Below, piece by piece: positions 35,385 through 47,350 of a stretch of 64,000 nt of DNA. Source of the DNA: Druceiella hillmani (Eukaryota > Arthropoda > Insecta > Lepidoptera > Hepialidae); assembly GCA_039881145.1 (NCBI GenBank), contig JAYKKI010000006.1:7696501-7760500 (forward strand), given 5' to 3'. A model generated the notes under the pieces. The model did no database searches. It had not been told where the DNA came from and saw only the letters and a list, made by a program, of their open reading frames with translations. The number at the start of each line of letters is the position of its first letter. Within the stretch, counting starts at the first letter, position 1. The translations under genes were made by a program, and so were the position numbers.

Positions 35385-36102
35385 GTAAGTTTGACTCATT
35401 TATAAATAAGTCAGTCAGAAATTTTTCCACATTATAATCCCCAATAATATTATATAAATTTTCTATATAGACCAGAGCTTGACGCCATTTCAAAATTATT
35501 TCACATTTTTTACCTTTTTATATATAAACGCAGACGTGACTTTACTAGACATTATGTCAAAATTACCATTATATGGACTGGTAACATTATTTAAATTTTC
35601 TATTAATATTCCTTTTCAACACACTTTATTGTAGCAAACTATACAGAAAACAAATTGAGCAATTTTGTAATACTTTAGTAAAATTTAATCTGCACTTTTT
35701 AACAGAAAAAGAGTATATGGCAGATCAGTTCTTATCCTGACTGAGATATATGTAATCAATTTTTTCTTAATATTTTAGAAATTTGTAGGGTCCGACTATC
35801 ATTTTATTAGGCACATGTTTGTATAAGTTTATGTGTATATTCATCGACGGATTTCGAAATTTATAAATAATTGTGATCAATGTTAATATAATACTGTAGT
35901 AATACAAATAAACAACTCAGAAAATTATTAAAACTCCATATGGAATTATTAAGGATTTGTTACAAGAAAATAATTTTATTAAATTTTGAAAAGAAATATT
36001 CATATTTATGTAATATGGTTGCATATAATTATCAACAATCTTCTTCAGAATTTTGTCTTAAAAATCCAAAATATAAAGAGAAAGCACTGAAAACATTCAA
36101 AT

Positions 36103-36120
36103 AGATATCTATAGATATCT
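36103..36120. repeat. 18-bp perfect palindrome
   Basis: AGATATCTATAGATATCT equals its own reverse complement; it is a doubled AGATATCT. Confidence 0.9.
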
Positions 36121-37512
36121 TTATCAAATACTTGTAGAAGAAATTTGCATTTTACAAACAAATAGAAAGATTTAATTGTGAAATGAAAAGATATTTTCAG
36201 TCGCACTGAGTACATTAACTTGGTGAAGTGAGGAATGTCTAAAAGCTGGTAAAGTAAGGAATATAAATTCATAAGAAATTAAAAATTTAACGAAGCTATA
36301 GAAAAGGTCAGATTTCTTTTAACCTTTAATTTTCAAAGAGTTTGGCCTTTCTATGCAAATTGGAGTATTTTTATTTAGATTTAACCCAGTAGTGCAATGG
36401 AAAATAAAATTATGTTAACTACGTCAAGAATTCTCAAGCTTGTTATAGTAGGTGTCAACTTTGACGTAATAACGTATATACATACTTTTAACATTACTCA
36501 TTGGGTTTATCAACCGCGCTAGTTGTCATTCTGTAGTAAGTTATGGGATATTTTAAACCAAAATTATTTATTGCCAAGGCTAAATTCATTATAAATATCA
36601 ATACATTGTTAATTTTTTGAAGTAATTTTTAGATATATTGTTTTAAATAATTATCACCACTTTTAAGGAAACTCCAAATGAAAAAAATAGAATTACAGCC
36701 ATTTCCACCTTAAAATATTTGACATAGGAACTTAAAACTTGGGTAAGCCAGACATTATCCCAGAATTATATAAATATTCAAAATATTTTTTAACAAATTT
36801 AACAAAATTTTTGTTGCGGTACTTTTAAATACGGTATTAAAAACTATCTACGCACTTATATACCGAAAGCTGCTTAATCTAAATTATATCTTGCTAAAAC
36901 TTTATTTAATATTTGCCGATAATTAATAATAATGCCAAATCTCATCGTCTTTGAATAACCCACGATATTTTATTTCTACGAAATATAAACTAGGAAATTT
37001 GTGTAGTTCATCGAAAATTATATTTTTATTTGTAAAGATATAATTACTATAAATACTGTACATTTAAACTTTCATAGGGGCCTAAGTTTGCATGGAACCG
37101 AATAGTGTGAGTTCTTCTCACACTTGAGATATTTTGTCTGATGTAATTCAGCAAGAACTTTATCATTTTCATCTCCTGTATTCTAAATATTCAGGCAAAT
37201 ATTCCTTTCCCTAAAACTGCATTCATTTGTAAATACAAGTTATAATTGAATAAATTTATATCCCAGGTCTTCATATTTTGTTAAGTGTTTTTAAGGCCTT
37301 TTTTTATTAAGTTATTAAAGAAATAAAAAGTTGTGAGAGACGACTGTTGATTTTTCAAAAGATGTCACGAAAATAGAAAAATATTTTTAGACTCGAGATC
37401 AGAAACCTTTCATCTAGGTATTTCAAATTATGGAATTATAATTTTTTTTTTATTTAATGCAAATTTTCATCAATAATTGCATTTATTAAATAAATTAATT
37501 TTTCTATTTCAG

Positions 37513-38191
37513 AGCCGCAAGGATATCAAGAGCTGTCGGCAAGAGTGTGGCAAAAATTCTCGCCAACCTCACGCATCATGGTCTAAATCCAAAAAAAATG
37601 GAAATCCTCGGTCTGAGTCTGGGGGGATAAACTTCTAGCTTTATCAGTAAGAACTTTCAGAATCTCACGTCGAAGAAGATATCTAGGCTAACCGCTCTGG
37701 ATCCGGCTGGGCCTTGTTTCCGTAATTTACCAGCGAATCTAAGACTCGACTTAGGAGATGCCGACTTCGTTGACGTGATCCATACAAACAGCGACGGATT
37801 TGGGTCTGCCGCGGCATGGGGCCATGTGGATTTCTATGTGAACGGGGGTGACTACCAAATAGCAGCTATTCCTGAACTTCCGTGTGCAATGGTATGCAGC
37901 CATACCCGATCCTTGCTTATCTGGCTTGATGCTTTAGAAAACTCTGATGCATTCATTGCCATCAAATGCGACTCAATACAAGACGCGAGAAACTCCGATT
38001 GTTATAAGAGAGTTCCTTTGGAGACCAATCTAATGGGTTTGTCAACCATGAAGAATGTGACGGGAATTTTTTATTTGAACACTTCACACCGAAATCCTTA
38101 CGGTTTGGGTGGAAATGGCTTGAAAAAGGGTTCAAATAGCTTCGATAGAGAGATTGCAAAATACAACACGGGTCCCGACATAAATTGGTGA
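37513..38191 (+). CDS. Lipase-like gene, exon 4 (catalytic triad), with in-frame TAA at 37628-37630
   Basis: After acceptor TTTTTCTATTTCAG the frame reads ARISRAVGKSVAKILANL, then MEILGLSLGG with the nucleophile serine. An immediate TAA codon follows, and then SFISKNFQNL, the triad Asp in LTALDPAGPCF, DFVDVIHTNSDGFG, GHVDFYVNGGDYQ and the triad His in CSHTRSL. It ends at TGA 38189-38191 after YNTGPDINW. No other stop or frameshift occurs in 226 codons. The two cysteine-containing segments CAMVC and SDCY fit the disulphides expected in the family. Confidence 0.85.
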
Positions 38192-40754
38192 ATGCAAGTT
38201 TTAATGGGTTTTGGTGAGATCTATATGTGAATCGATCTTGTTACTAAATGGCAAATAATGATATAACTTTTAATTCTATGCGGTAGATTTAATTAAGATT
38301 TAGTCCGAAAAAATTAAATTTACATATTTTCTTTTATATTTTATTCCCTTGTCTATGCTTACTGCATACGGACACAATTTATTTGAACACTATATCATAA
38401 CTCGTAAACTACCGAATCAATTCAAATCATTTTCCCATTGTCGGTTATCTGATGTTTAGTACATTGAACAAAAACTACTGAGTAGAAATATATTTGAAAA
38501 TCAAAAGATGTTACTAAATCTCTTAATATGTTACATGTTTTGGATTTTTTAAAATTCAGGTTAGTTTATACCGCTGTCAATTATATGCAAATGCCGCTGT
38601 TAATTATAAAGGTTTGCTAAGGCTAAAATAATGCTACACTTAATTAAATTATTCGGAACAAAATATTATGAGGGTAGTATTTTTGCGTCTTTTTATATCT
38701 TCTTATATGTACTCGCAAATACTTTATTTGATATTACTATGTGTTTAAATGATTAATCAGATTAAGCAGTTAATTATATGTCAATAATTTGCCTCATTCT
38801 AATCATCATTTTATATATATTTTTAAATAATACAGCTCTTTGCTTACGTATTATCATAAAAAAGTAAACGACAAACAGAATCGTGAACTCAAAAATTATA
38901 AATTTATTCCAGCATCTGTATGTCTCTCGCAACCGTTTTCTAATAAAGACACTTCAGGAGGCAACTTGAAACTTTGCTGAATAATAAAGCATATTAACCT
39001 GCAAATATTTTTAAATATTTTATGTTCAAAAATACCCATATTCAAATGTTAGAGAAGGCAAATAAAATATAATGTTTTTAATTCCATATACAGTATAATA
39101 TATCGTAGTAGAGTTGTGGTTCTGAAATTACTTTACATCTGTAAAAAAGTTACATTAAAACTTTAACTATTATCATATTCATGACAATACATGCTTCTCC
39201 CTATTGGTTAAATATTCATAGTGCTAGAAAGTTTATATTACTGACGACTACTGACGTAATTTCGCATCATACTAGGTAAATAACGCTGGTAGCGTTAGCC
39301 ACACTTGCATTTGACTAATTATTTTTATTTCATACATTTGTAAAAATACGTTTCTTTAAGTTTAAGAACTCATTTGTAAATTAAGTGTTGCGAATTTTAA
39401 ACAGCTTGAGGATCACTAAACGCTCTCTCCAATAATAAAAAGGAATCGACGACATGGGAAATTCGTAAGATTACATAATATTATACAAATATTTAATTTA
39501 TTGTCATTATCAAGCCACATATAGGTGTCTTGTAAACTCTACATTTACATTGAACGAGGATGCGTGCGACCGTTAACCACTATTCGGGCTGACTCGCAAA
39601 AGCTATAAACCGCTTATTTCCAACGGTGTCATTACACGATATACTGATGAGAAAAAATAGTTTTATTTCATCAAAAAAAGCAAACAATGCATAGTTTTCA
39701 TAGCGCTGATTATGTTATTTTCTGAAGACGTAATTTAAAAAATAGTGAATATGCGCAATCCAAGGTAAATTTTATACGATACGTAACCAAAAAAAACGTA
39801 CGTAGCAACGCAAAATGAAATAAAATAATTCGAGCGCCGAAAAAAGTATTGCATTCGGTTCGATGCTGGCCAATTTTAATATGAAGATACCTTTGGGTTT
39901 TGTAAATAATTGAGGAGTTTTCTAAGATACGATGCAGTTACTAGTGGATATAAAGTACTGAAATTGTTTTTCAACGATTGAATAAATACAAGACTATATA
40001 AGATGAAATTTGACATAAGAAAACATGGAAACTAAATGACATCAAAATTATAAATGTTTACTTGTGCAATGAAAATATTATTTTATAATTTAGAATAAAA
40101 ATTGTTAAACAAATATGAACTTACGGAAGGAACGGAGGAGGTATACTTAATCCATAAATTCTTATGGTTACGAATACCTATGATGTACCGATAAACGTAT
40201 ACAATATAAATAATTAAAACCAATTAACCTTATTCCCTTCAGAATCTCATGTAATATTAAAATAACGACTTAAGTCTGATTATTTCTATAAAAGGAGCAT
40301 TTATAAAAGTTTTACAAATATTTAATAATACATTAAATATTTGGCGATTTTTATTTCAATCCCACTTTTTACAAAAAAGTTTAAGATAATGACGATAAGG
40401 CTGTTGAGTGACCATCGTTCCATGTCTAAGTTACGTCAAAAAAGAGGATCATAAATTATCGCTAAACAAGTGCTCAGAAATTTTTACGTTGATTATACAA
40501 ATCGACTTTGAATTGTACGATATTATGCATTATCCAAAGGTTACCACAATGTTTTTAAATGTTAGAGAACGTAGATCAAAATCGTTTTGTAAAAGTGTGA
40601 TAAAAGGTTAAAAACTCCTTAATACTATAGAAGTATGTTGATGTGTTGTCTTGATATTCATTTATATAACTTAATAGGAAAAAAAGTTTAATAATTATTT
40701 TTTTTATTAAAATGTGTCTCTTATTATCTTTGTAATCAATGATCTTTGTAATAA

Positions 40755-40758
<4 letters not shown>

Positions 40759-40821
<63 letters not shown>
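40759..40821. repeat. (TA)n array
   Basis: About 62 bp of uninterrupted TA. Confidence 0.95.
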
Positions 40822-40823
<2 letters not shown>

Positions 40824-43482
40824 CTTTACCTTAAACTACGAAAACAGAAACCGACTTTGTGTATAATCCACTTAAAACTGATCATAAAAAAATCAATATG
40901 TTTAACACTTATCATATAGATATAAGAGCTAAATGAGAATTTCATGGTAAACATTAAATTTTTAAGCGTTAACTTAAAATGCAACAGAAACTGGCAGTAA
41001 ACAAAGGAATTAGTTTCAGGTATATATGTTAAAACGAAGCACAATGGACGAGAGGATATCTCAGAAGCTGTCCATACGCATGACATGGGAACGGAATTGT
41101 GAGTTGTTAGTGAAATTCGATAAGTATATGTTGCTAAAACACATTATGCATAAGATATAAGACATGCATTTACCAAATATAAGACTATAATGCAATAGTA
41201 GGCAATTTATATTTTCCCAACAAGAGAAGTGTAATTTTCTAAACGTCATATTGGGCTCATTGAATAATTTAATATAATTGTAACTAGCTCAAATATTTAC
41301 ATTGCCTTGCATTCAAATACGTTTTTATTCCCAAAATTATTTTTTTCTATTTTACTGGTAAATGTATTTATCCATGTATTTGAGATGACTTTTGTGCAAT
41401 ATTTTGGCAAACTGAAATATATTTACATAGAACTAAATAATATACTAAAATTTAGAATTAGTGAATTATTCATAGCAGTATTATATTGTGTTCATCTATA
41501 CCCTAGTTTCTTAAAGCGCCAGTAGCATATTTAAAAGTGAAAGGTTTTTTTTTCGAAGCGCTTTCAGCCACCAGCGTGCGGCAATGCCGTAATAAATTCA
41601 CTTCAGTCTAATTGACTGTTCGCGTTAGTACGTGCGAATTATCATTCCAGCTAACATCTACTTAAATACCATACATTCTAGATGCCATACATTGTTTATA
41701 ACATTTATACTTTTCACACGTCCATCAGCGATGTGAGTTCGCGTCGAGAATGGAAGTTACGCTCAAATCTTTCGATAGCAAAGTCAAAAGCATTTCAACA
41801 GTAATCTTTCTCCGGGCAGTTATTTCATATTACTAATTTAAATTCTTAATATGCTCTTAATATTGTTATTGCGAAAACAGTAGTCGAAGATTTTTCAGTT
41901 ACAACCTAATAAATAACATAAACAATTTTTAAGTACAACAGCAGATGTGGAATTTTCTCTTAAGACAATATTTATTATAAATCGATCGTTAAAGAGCTGT
42001 GTTTGTAGATTCATTTATAAGAAAAAACAAATTTAGTTTCTACTAGAAAATTTGATAACGAAAAAACTAATTTTTGAAATTTTTCACAGCTTTTTGATCA
42101 TAAAGAAAAGCATTAAACACATAGGACCTATTTTAATACGTACGCAGTTAAATATACCTTACAAGTTTTACACTATTATGTCGAAATAGGATGTACTAAT
42201 CCAATTTATTTATAATAACTTGATAGGAGACATTATAATAAATAACGTGGTTTTTTTTAAAAATTCTAGAACTTTTCAAAAACCTTCGAGGATATTTCAT
42301 GGCCAAATATACGCACATGAAAACATGTCGCATTCTGTAACATGATGATGTATAGTTGGAGCATTCATGAATCAAGCTCAAGGAACTATAGATAATGTTA
42401 CAAACCACGTTGTTTAATAAAATTAAACCAGGTCATTCTGCAGCAGAATCCACACGCAGCATACCGGCGAGTAGCTCTCGATATTTGTCTGAAGCCACCA
42501 CGAAATAATGATGCTAGCGTTTCTGAAGTGACGATTATACTTTAAAGAACCAACCCAAATTTGGCTGACCATTTGATTTTGATATAGATAATTTAAAATC
42601 TCTAATTGAAGAACATCGCAGACTTTCAACTAATTCTTGTTTTAAATACCCTTTCTTTGTCATATTAATGGTTATGTTAACCAATTATAAATAGAACATA
42701 TATTGATATTTTAACATGAACATTTTATGCACATGAAATGCTATTCAAGCAGAAATGAGGCATGTATAACAGATTAGTTTTCTTGCTCTCTTTCTTTAGG
42801 GTCTTTACGGGGCTTCGACGCTTCATGTCTTATAGTCTCTCGCGTTACGATAACGGGTTACAAAATGTAAGCATGTGAAGATTGTTACCAACACCTGTTG
42901 AAAACGGAACTCCGGACAAAAGCGAAATTAACATGAAGTTACGACAGAGGTGAAATAGTCGCTTTTTTTCTTCAAAATCAATATGAAATTTTTATTTGTT
43001 TTAAGGATAACGAATGAATTTATTCAGTGCCTGTTATATTTATTGAGTAGCTGTGTTTTCTCTTTTTTCTATTATTATTATTATTAGGAATGGGTTCGGG
43101 AAATGACATGCGAGGAACTGAAATGTGTAGATTAAATATTTTGGGTTAGTTGAGCACATTATCTTTTAGTTAGAATAAAAGTGTTATATTTTCGCGTAGA
43201 TCACCCTCGACCTACTACAACCCTATAACAGAAAAATCTCCAAAATTCATATAAATTCTAATAACGTAATCCTAATAGTTATCGTCCATTTTTTAAAATA
43301 GTACCTTTTTTTAGAGAAAAAAGACGTTCGGAATATACATATTTCCCGAAAAATATTTAGGCATATACGATCCTAAACATTCGCCTAACGCTGCACTTCA
43401 CTCACGCTTCTGGTCGTAAAAAATTTCATACCCGTCCTGACTTTTACCGATAGAAATTTGTTAAATGATTTTTTTTTTAATA

Positions 43483-43545
43483 CCGTACCGTACAAAACAC
43501 CGTACAAAGCACCGTACCATACCGTAACATTTCTTTAATACCGAT
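43483..43545. repeat. Degenerate ACCGTA(C) cluster
   Basis: TACCGTACCGTACAAAACAC and further ACCGTAC and ACCGTA units recur about seven times within 65 bp, just before copy B of the 600-bp repeat. Confidence 0.7.
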
Positions 43546-43587
43546 GTTGCTTTCCGTAATAATTCAGAAATTTATGCTATCATGAAG

Positions 43588-44130
43588 CAAATAAGATTAT
43601 ATTTGATTTACCCTTAAATGTATAAGGTAGTGTGATTCGAGTAATGTGATACTCTTTGGTGTTGTGTGTCAGAATGGGCGTAAATTTTGTATCTATATGC
43701 TTATCAATAATTGCATCCAGTCAACGGATATGTATATAAGAAAGAAATTGCCCAATAATCATACAAATAAACCTGAAAAAACTGAGTAAATAATATTAAT
43801 ATTACATGATGAACCTGAAAACACTGAGTAGACAATACTGAAACAATATCAACTGGAGTAAACCAATTAAACAAAGAATATTGAGGAATGAAATGACACC
43901 ACGCAAGTGTTTCTAAAAAAAATACTGCAAAAGTTGCAATTATGATTAGAAAATATTAGTTCTTTATAGAACACGTTCCAAATACATCCATTCCAAAGAG
44001 AGGGAAACAACTTTCACTTTGAGAGAATGTGGCTATTACATCCAGATACATGATTAATCTTAGCAGGTTTTCATTTTTATTCGAGATACGACACATTAAA
44101 AGTTTAAGGATGTGTTTTAATTGAACATGT

Positions 44131-44187
<57 letters not shown>
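43588..44187 (+). repeat. Copy B of the unnamed ~600-bp interspersed repeat ending in (TA)n
   Basis: Counterpart of 24668-25281 in the same orientation: ACCCTTAAATGTATAAGGTA, GGGCGTAAATTTTGTATCTA, TCAACGGATATGTATATAAG, ACATGATGAACCTGAAAACA, then GTGTTTTAATTGAACATGTC before the TA array (44134-44187). The flanks outside this interval do not match those of copy A. Confidence 0.7.
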
Positions 44188-44192
<5 letters not shown>

Positions 44193-46439
44193 TTGCTACA
44201 AATTAGTTGAAATCGCCACATAAAATATTTGCAAAATTGCAGGCAGGTGTGAAACTATTAAACCTATAAGGTTGTGACAGATGGACATATAAACGGAATT
44301 ATAAGGATAACTTGTTTTATAGGGAACCCTGAATTACTATATTACCAAAGCTCAACCATTCATTATTTTCTACCTCAGCGTACCTAAGACTTCTTACTAA
44401 ATTTGTGTATATATTTAATACTATACGAATAATACAGTAAGGCAATTTTATCAATAAACAATAAATACGTATTATACAAAATCCATAAATAATAATTTTA
44501 TCAAATGTGAAATAAAAATAATTAAATGCCAAAAGTCAATTTTTTAATCACTTTTGTACCACAATCATGAAGCGAACATTTTTTTATTGAAATTCCCACT
44601 TTTAATAAAACACACTAAATAGCTCACGGGTTTCTAATTTAATTTAGCCCAACAAAATCGATGTTGTGGACATATTTTATCAGTTTTATAGAAAAAATAG
44701 CTTATAATATTGATTAAATGATCACATAATTCAATTGGGTATTTGACTAATTTTTTTTTATTTCATTAATCATAATTTCAAGGTACAAGCTGATGAAGAG
44801 TGAAATTTTTTTTAAATAATCTTAAAAATTGACCGAATTATAAAGGTTTAAATTTAACCTATAGAGAAGGACGGCAATACTGTGTTGTGAGGTCATTTTT
44901 AATATTGCACATTATATTCTACAAGAGGATAACAGACAGGGATATACTCAACTCTATCCGTATTTTCAAATTTAGGAGCCTACAACTGGCTTATTTTTCA
45001 ATCAATTTTTGAATTTTTTTCAAGACTATTTTTTGACTATCTTATTTTTACAATATTGTACGAAAAATATCAAAATTTAGAATGAGTCAACTACCGTATT
45101 GTTTAATCCTCGTACGCGTTATTTATCTAAACTAAGCAATAACGAAATTCAAAGTTACATTGATATTTTATTTCATTCAAAAATCCATTCAGTTTATCAC
45201 GATTGACGGACAGTATGTACAGGTAAACCGGGTTTATTAAAACTGTTCTTTTCATCATATTACTCTCAACCCTTTGTGTTCAAAAGTTTACGCCACATTT
45301 TTTTACCGTTTTCCTAAAGGAAATGAATGCATTCGTATACAAAATAAGTAAAGGAACACATTCTGCTAGTATCCATTCGAAATGCATTTATATGTAAATT
45401 CAGCACGACTTTCGGCCACTTGTAACTTTACATTAGGAAATGAGTTTTCGCCCGGTTGCTGAGATGCATTGATAAAAAGTGTTTTTCTACTTTTTAGGGT
45501 TTCATGGCCAAACTAGCAACCCTTATACTGTCACCAAGTCAGTCTGTCGACCTGTGTTTCAAAGTTGTTTTACTCATTGAATATTGGTGGTGCAGAGCTG
45601 AAATTTGGAAATAAAATATTTGAAAAAATATGGGATTACATACTACAGTAGCTAGTGAAGGTAATTTTTTTTCTTACTGAGCCCAGTGAGGGTTAATTTA
45701 TATTATTCATATACTACCTTTAAATAGAACTTTCAAAAATATCAGGGATGTATCCTTACCAGTTTTTCCGCTTACGAAATATTAAACTTTAAAGTAATCT
45801 TTTTTAGATTTAAGAATACCAAATCGCTAGTTTCGGACGTCTAAAAATTATTCGCAGTATTACTATATGTAAGGAAATAAAAATGTAAATTATCACAGCG
45901 AAAAAATCTCAACTAGTTTACGAGCAGTGGTGGATCAATTTATGACGTGCTGTTTGGTGTGTAAAAGATCATGGAAATTGCATACAAATGATTTAAATCA
46001 ATTGCAAAAATATCATTGTATTTTAAAATATTTATTTATATATTAATTCCATAACTTTAGAATACTGAGTCACATGGAATACATTTACCCATTCGTGTGT
46101 GAAAATTTAAGCAAATGTCCTTCTTTAATAAAAACTGGTCCTGACATAGTTCAAATTATTCGTATGAGTTTGATGACACAATTGGACATAATTCAATTGT
46201 ATTTTCTGGCAGATTGTGATAATCAACTATAGGTATAGATAGGGCAATTTATTACTAACGCATTAAATTATGACCCCTTAAATACTAAGCGCGTACAGTT
46301 TCAAAGGATCGCGCTAGTAATAATAAAAGGCTATATACTCTAGCTACTTTATACATGGCTATATGTGTACGGAGCCCTCATAGTGCGAGTTCTATTTTTA
46401 TTTCGTAGGTTTTTTATATTTGGATAATCAAATTAATAA
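44188..46439. other. AT-rich intergenic DNA, no gene seen
   Basis: A minus-strand frame at 44317-44532 is hydrophobic and low-complexity without splice support. Confidence 0.45.
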
Positions 46440-46673
46440 AGGAGTCGGCTAGCAACCAGAATCGTGGGTTCAAATGAACCCGTTTTGTAATCTGCATGTA
46501 ATCTCATTACGTCGCGTGCTGCTGGAGGTGCCTGACGTTCGATATTTAAAATCACTGGAAGTGGAGGTACATGATGTCGTCGGTTCCAAATGGACCCACA
46601 ATTCCAGTTACGTCAGTTTCTTTCAAAGTTGATACTCCTTTATTTTGCATTGTTTTAGGTATTTTTTTCAACA
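46440..46673 (+). other. Leader region of the piggyBac-like relic, with two inverted-repeat motifs
   Basis: GGGTTCAAATGAACCC (an inverted repeat around AA) at about 46469-46484 and the related GGTTCCAAATGGACCC about 115 bp later. The stretch is GC-richer than its surroundings. It lies directly before the transposase start codon and may be subterminal sequence of the element. A terminal inverted repeat with TTAA was not identified. Confidence 0.35.
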
Positions 46674-47350
46674 ATGGCGCGGTATCTTACTGATAAGGAC
46701 GTAAGTGAATTATTGTGCGAAGAAAACGACTCGGATAAAGAAAGTTTAAACGATTTTCAATTTTATGACGACAAAACTGAGATCGAGAGTGAAATTGGTT
46801 GAAATGAAGAAGACATTCTGCGAGCTATCGATGTAAAAACCAATTCCAATAGAGCAAAAACCCACCTAGTAGCCCCAGAGTTAAAGGTCATAAAATTATT
46901 ATGCACATACTTGGAATCGTAGGTCCAGGTCCTGAAAAACAATATAGGTCACCAATTAAATCATGACATTTGTGGATAACGGATAAAATTATTGAAACAA
47001 TATGCAATTATATCAAGCTAAAAATAACAGAATAATGTAGCGTAGACCTTAAATACGTTAGAATCAATACTCGGAAGCCAAATTTATCAAGACAAATTTA
47101 TCGTCTTATATAATTGAAAAAATAATAAGAGATGAAAAGCTGTTTTATTATTTCTGAGAAGAATGTTTCTATTTTTGAATCAGTATAAAAAAATAAGAAT
47201 TCTACTCGATTCTAGCTGACCTATGACCAATAAGATCTGACTAGATTTTCTCAGTAATTTCGTTAACTAACAACAGATATGCGGAAAATTTAATGTCGTT
47301 GGTAATAGACTCATGGCTGTCACATTATTTCCTATTATAATTTTCTCAAA
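46674..47350 (+). pseudogene. piggyBac-like transposase relic (N-terminal third)
   Basis: ATG at 46674 starts MARYLTDKDVSELLCEENDS, an acidic N-terminus typical of piggyBac-type transposases. After a stop the frame continues NEEDILRAIDV. A frameshift then gives GIVGPGPEKQYRSPIKS, TGA at the conserved Trp, LWITDKIIETICNYI and further broken pieces (EMKSCFIIS, GKFNVVGNRLMA). The order matches the region before the first catalytic aspartate of the family. The catalytic core is not recognisable, so the copy is truncated and dead. Confidence 0.6.

Larger units (their letters stand above)
38192..43587. other. AT-rich intergenic DNA, no gene seen
   Basis: Apart from a TA array at 40759-40821 and a degenerate ACCGTA-rich tract at about 43483-43545, no repeats or coding segments are recognised. 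Frames at 40408-40611, 40826-41086, 41061-41525 and 42196-42629 lack motifs. Confidence 0.45.

Noticed and set aside
35113..35493. 126-codon minus-strand frame
   Set aside because: It is the shadow of lipase exon 3, which has matching splice phases and conserved lipase motifs on the plus strand.
37962..38159. 65-codon minus-strand frame
   Set aside because: Shadow of lipase exon 4.
46455..46490. GGTTCAAAT resembling a tRNA T-arm or SINE B box
   Set aside because: No acceptor stem, D-arm or anticodon arm can be built around it, and it forms an inverted repeat better explained by the adjacent piggyBac-like element.
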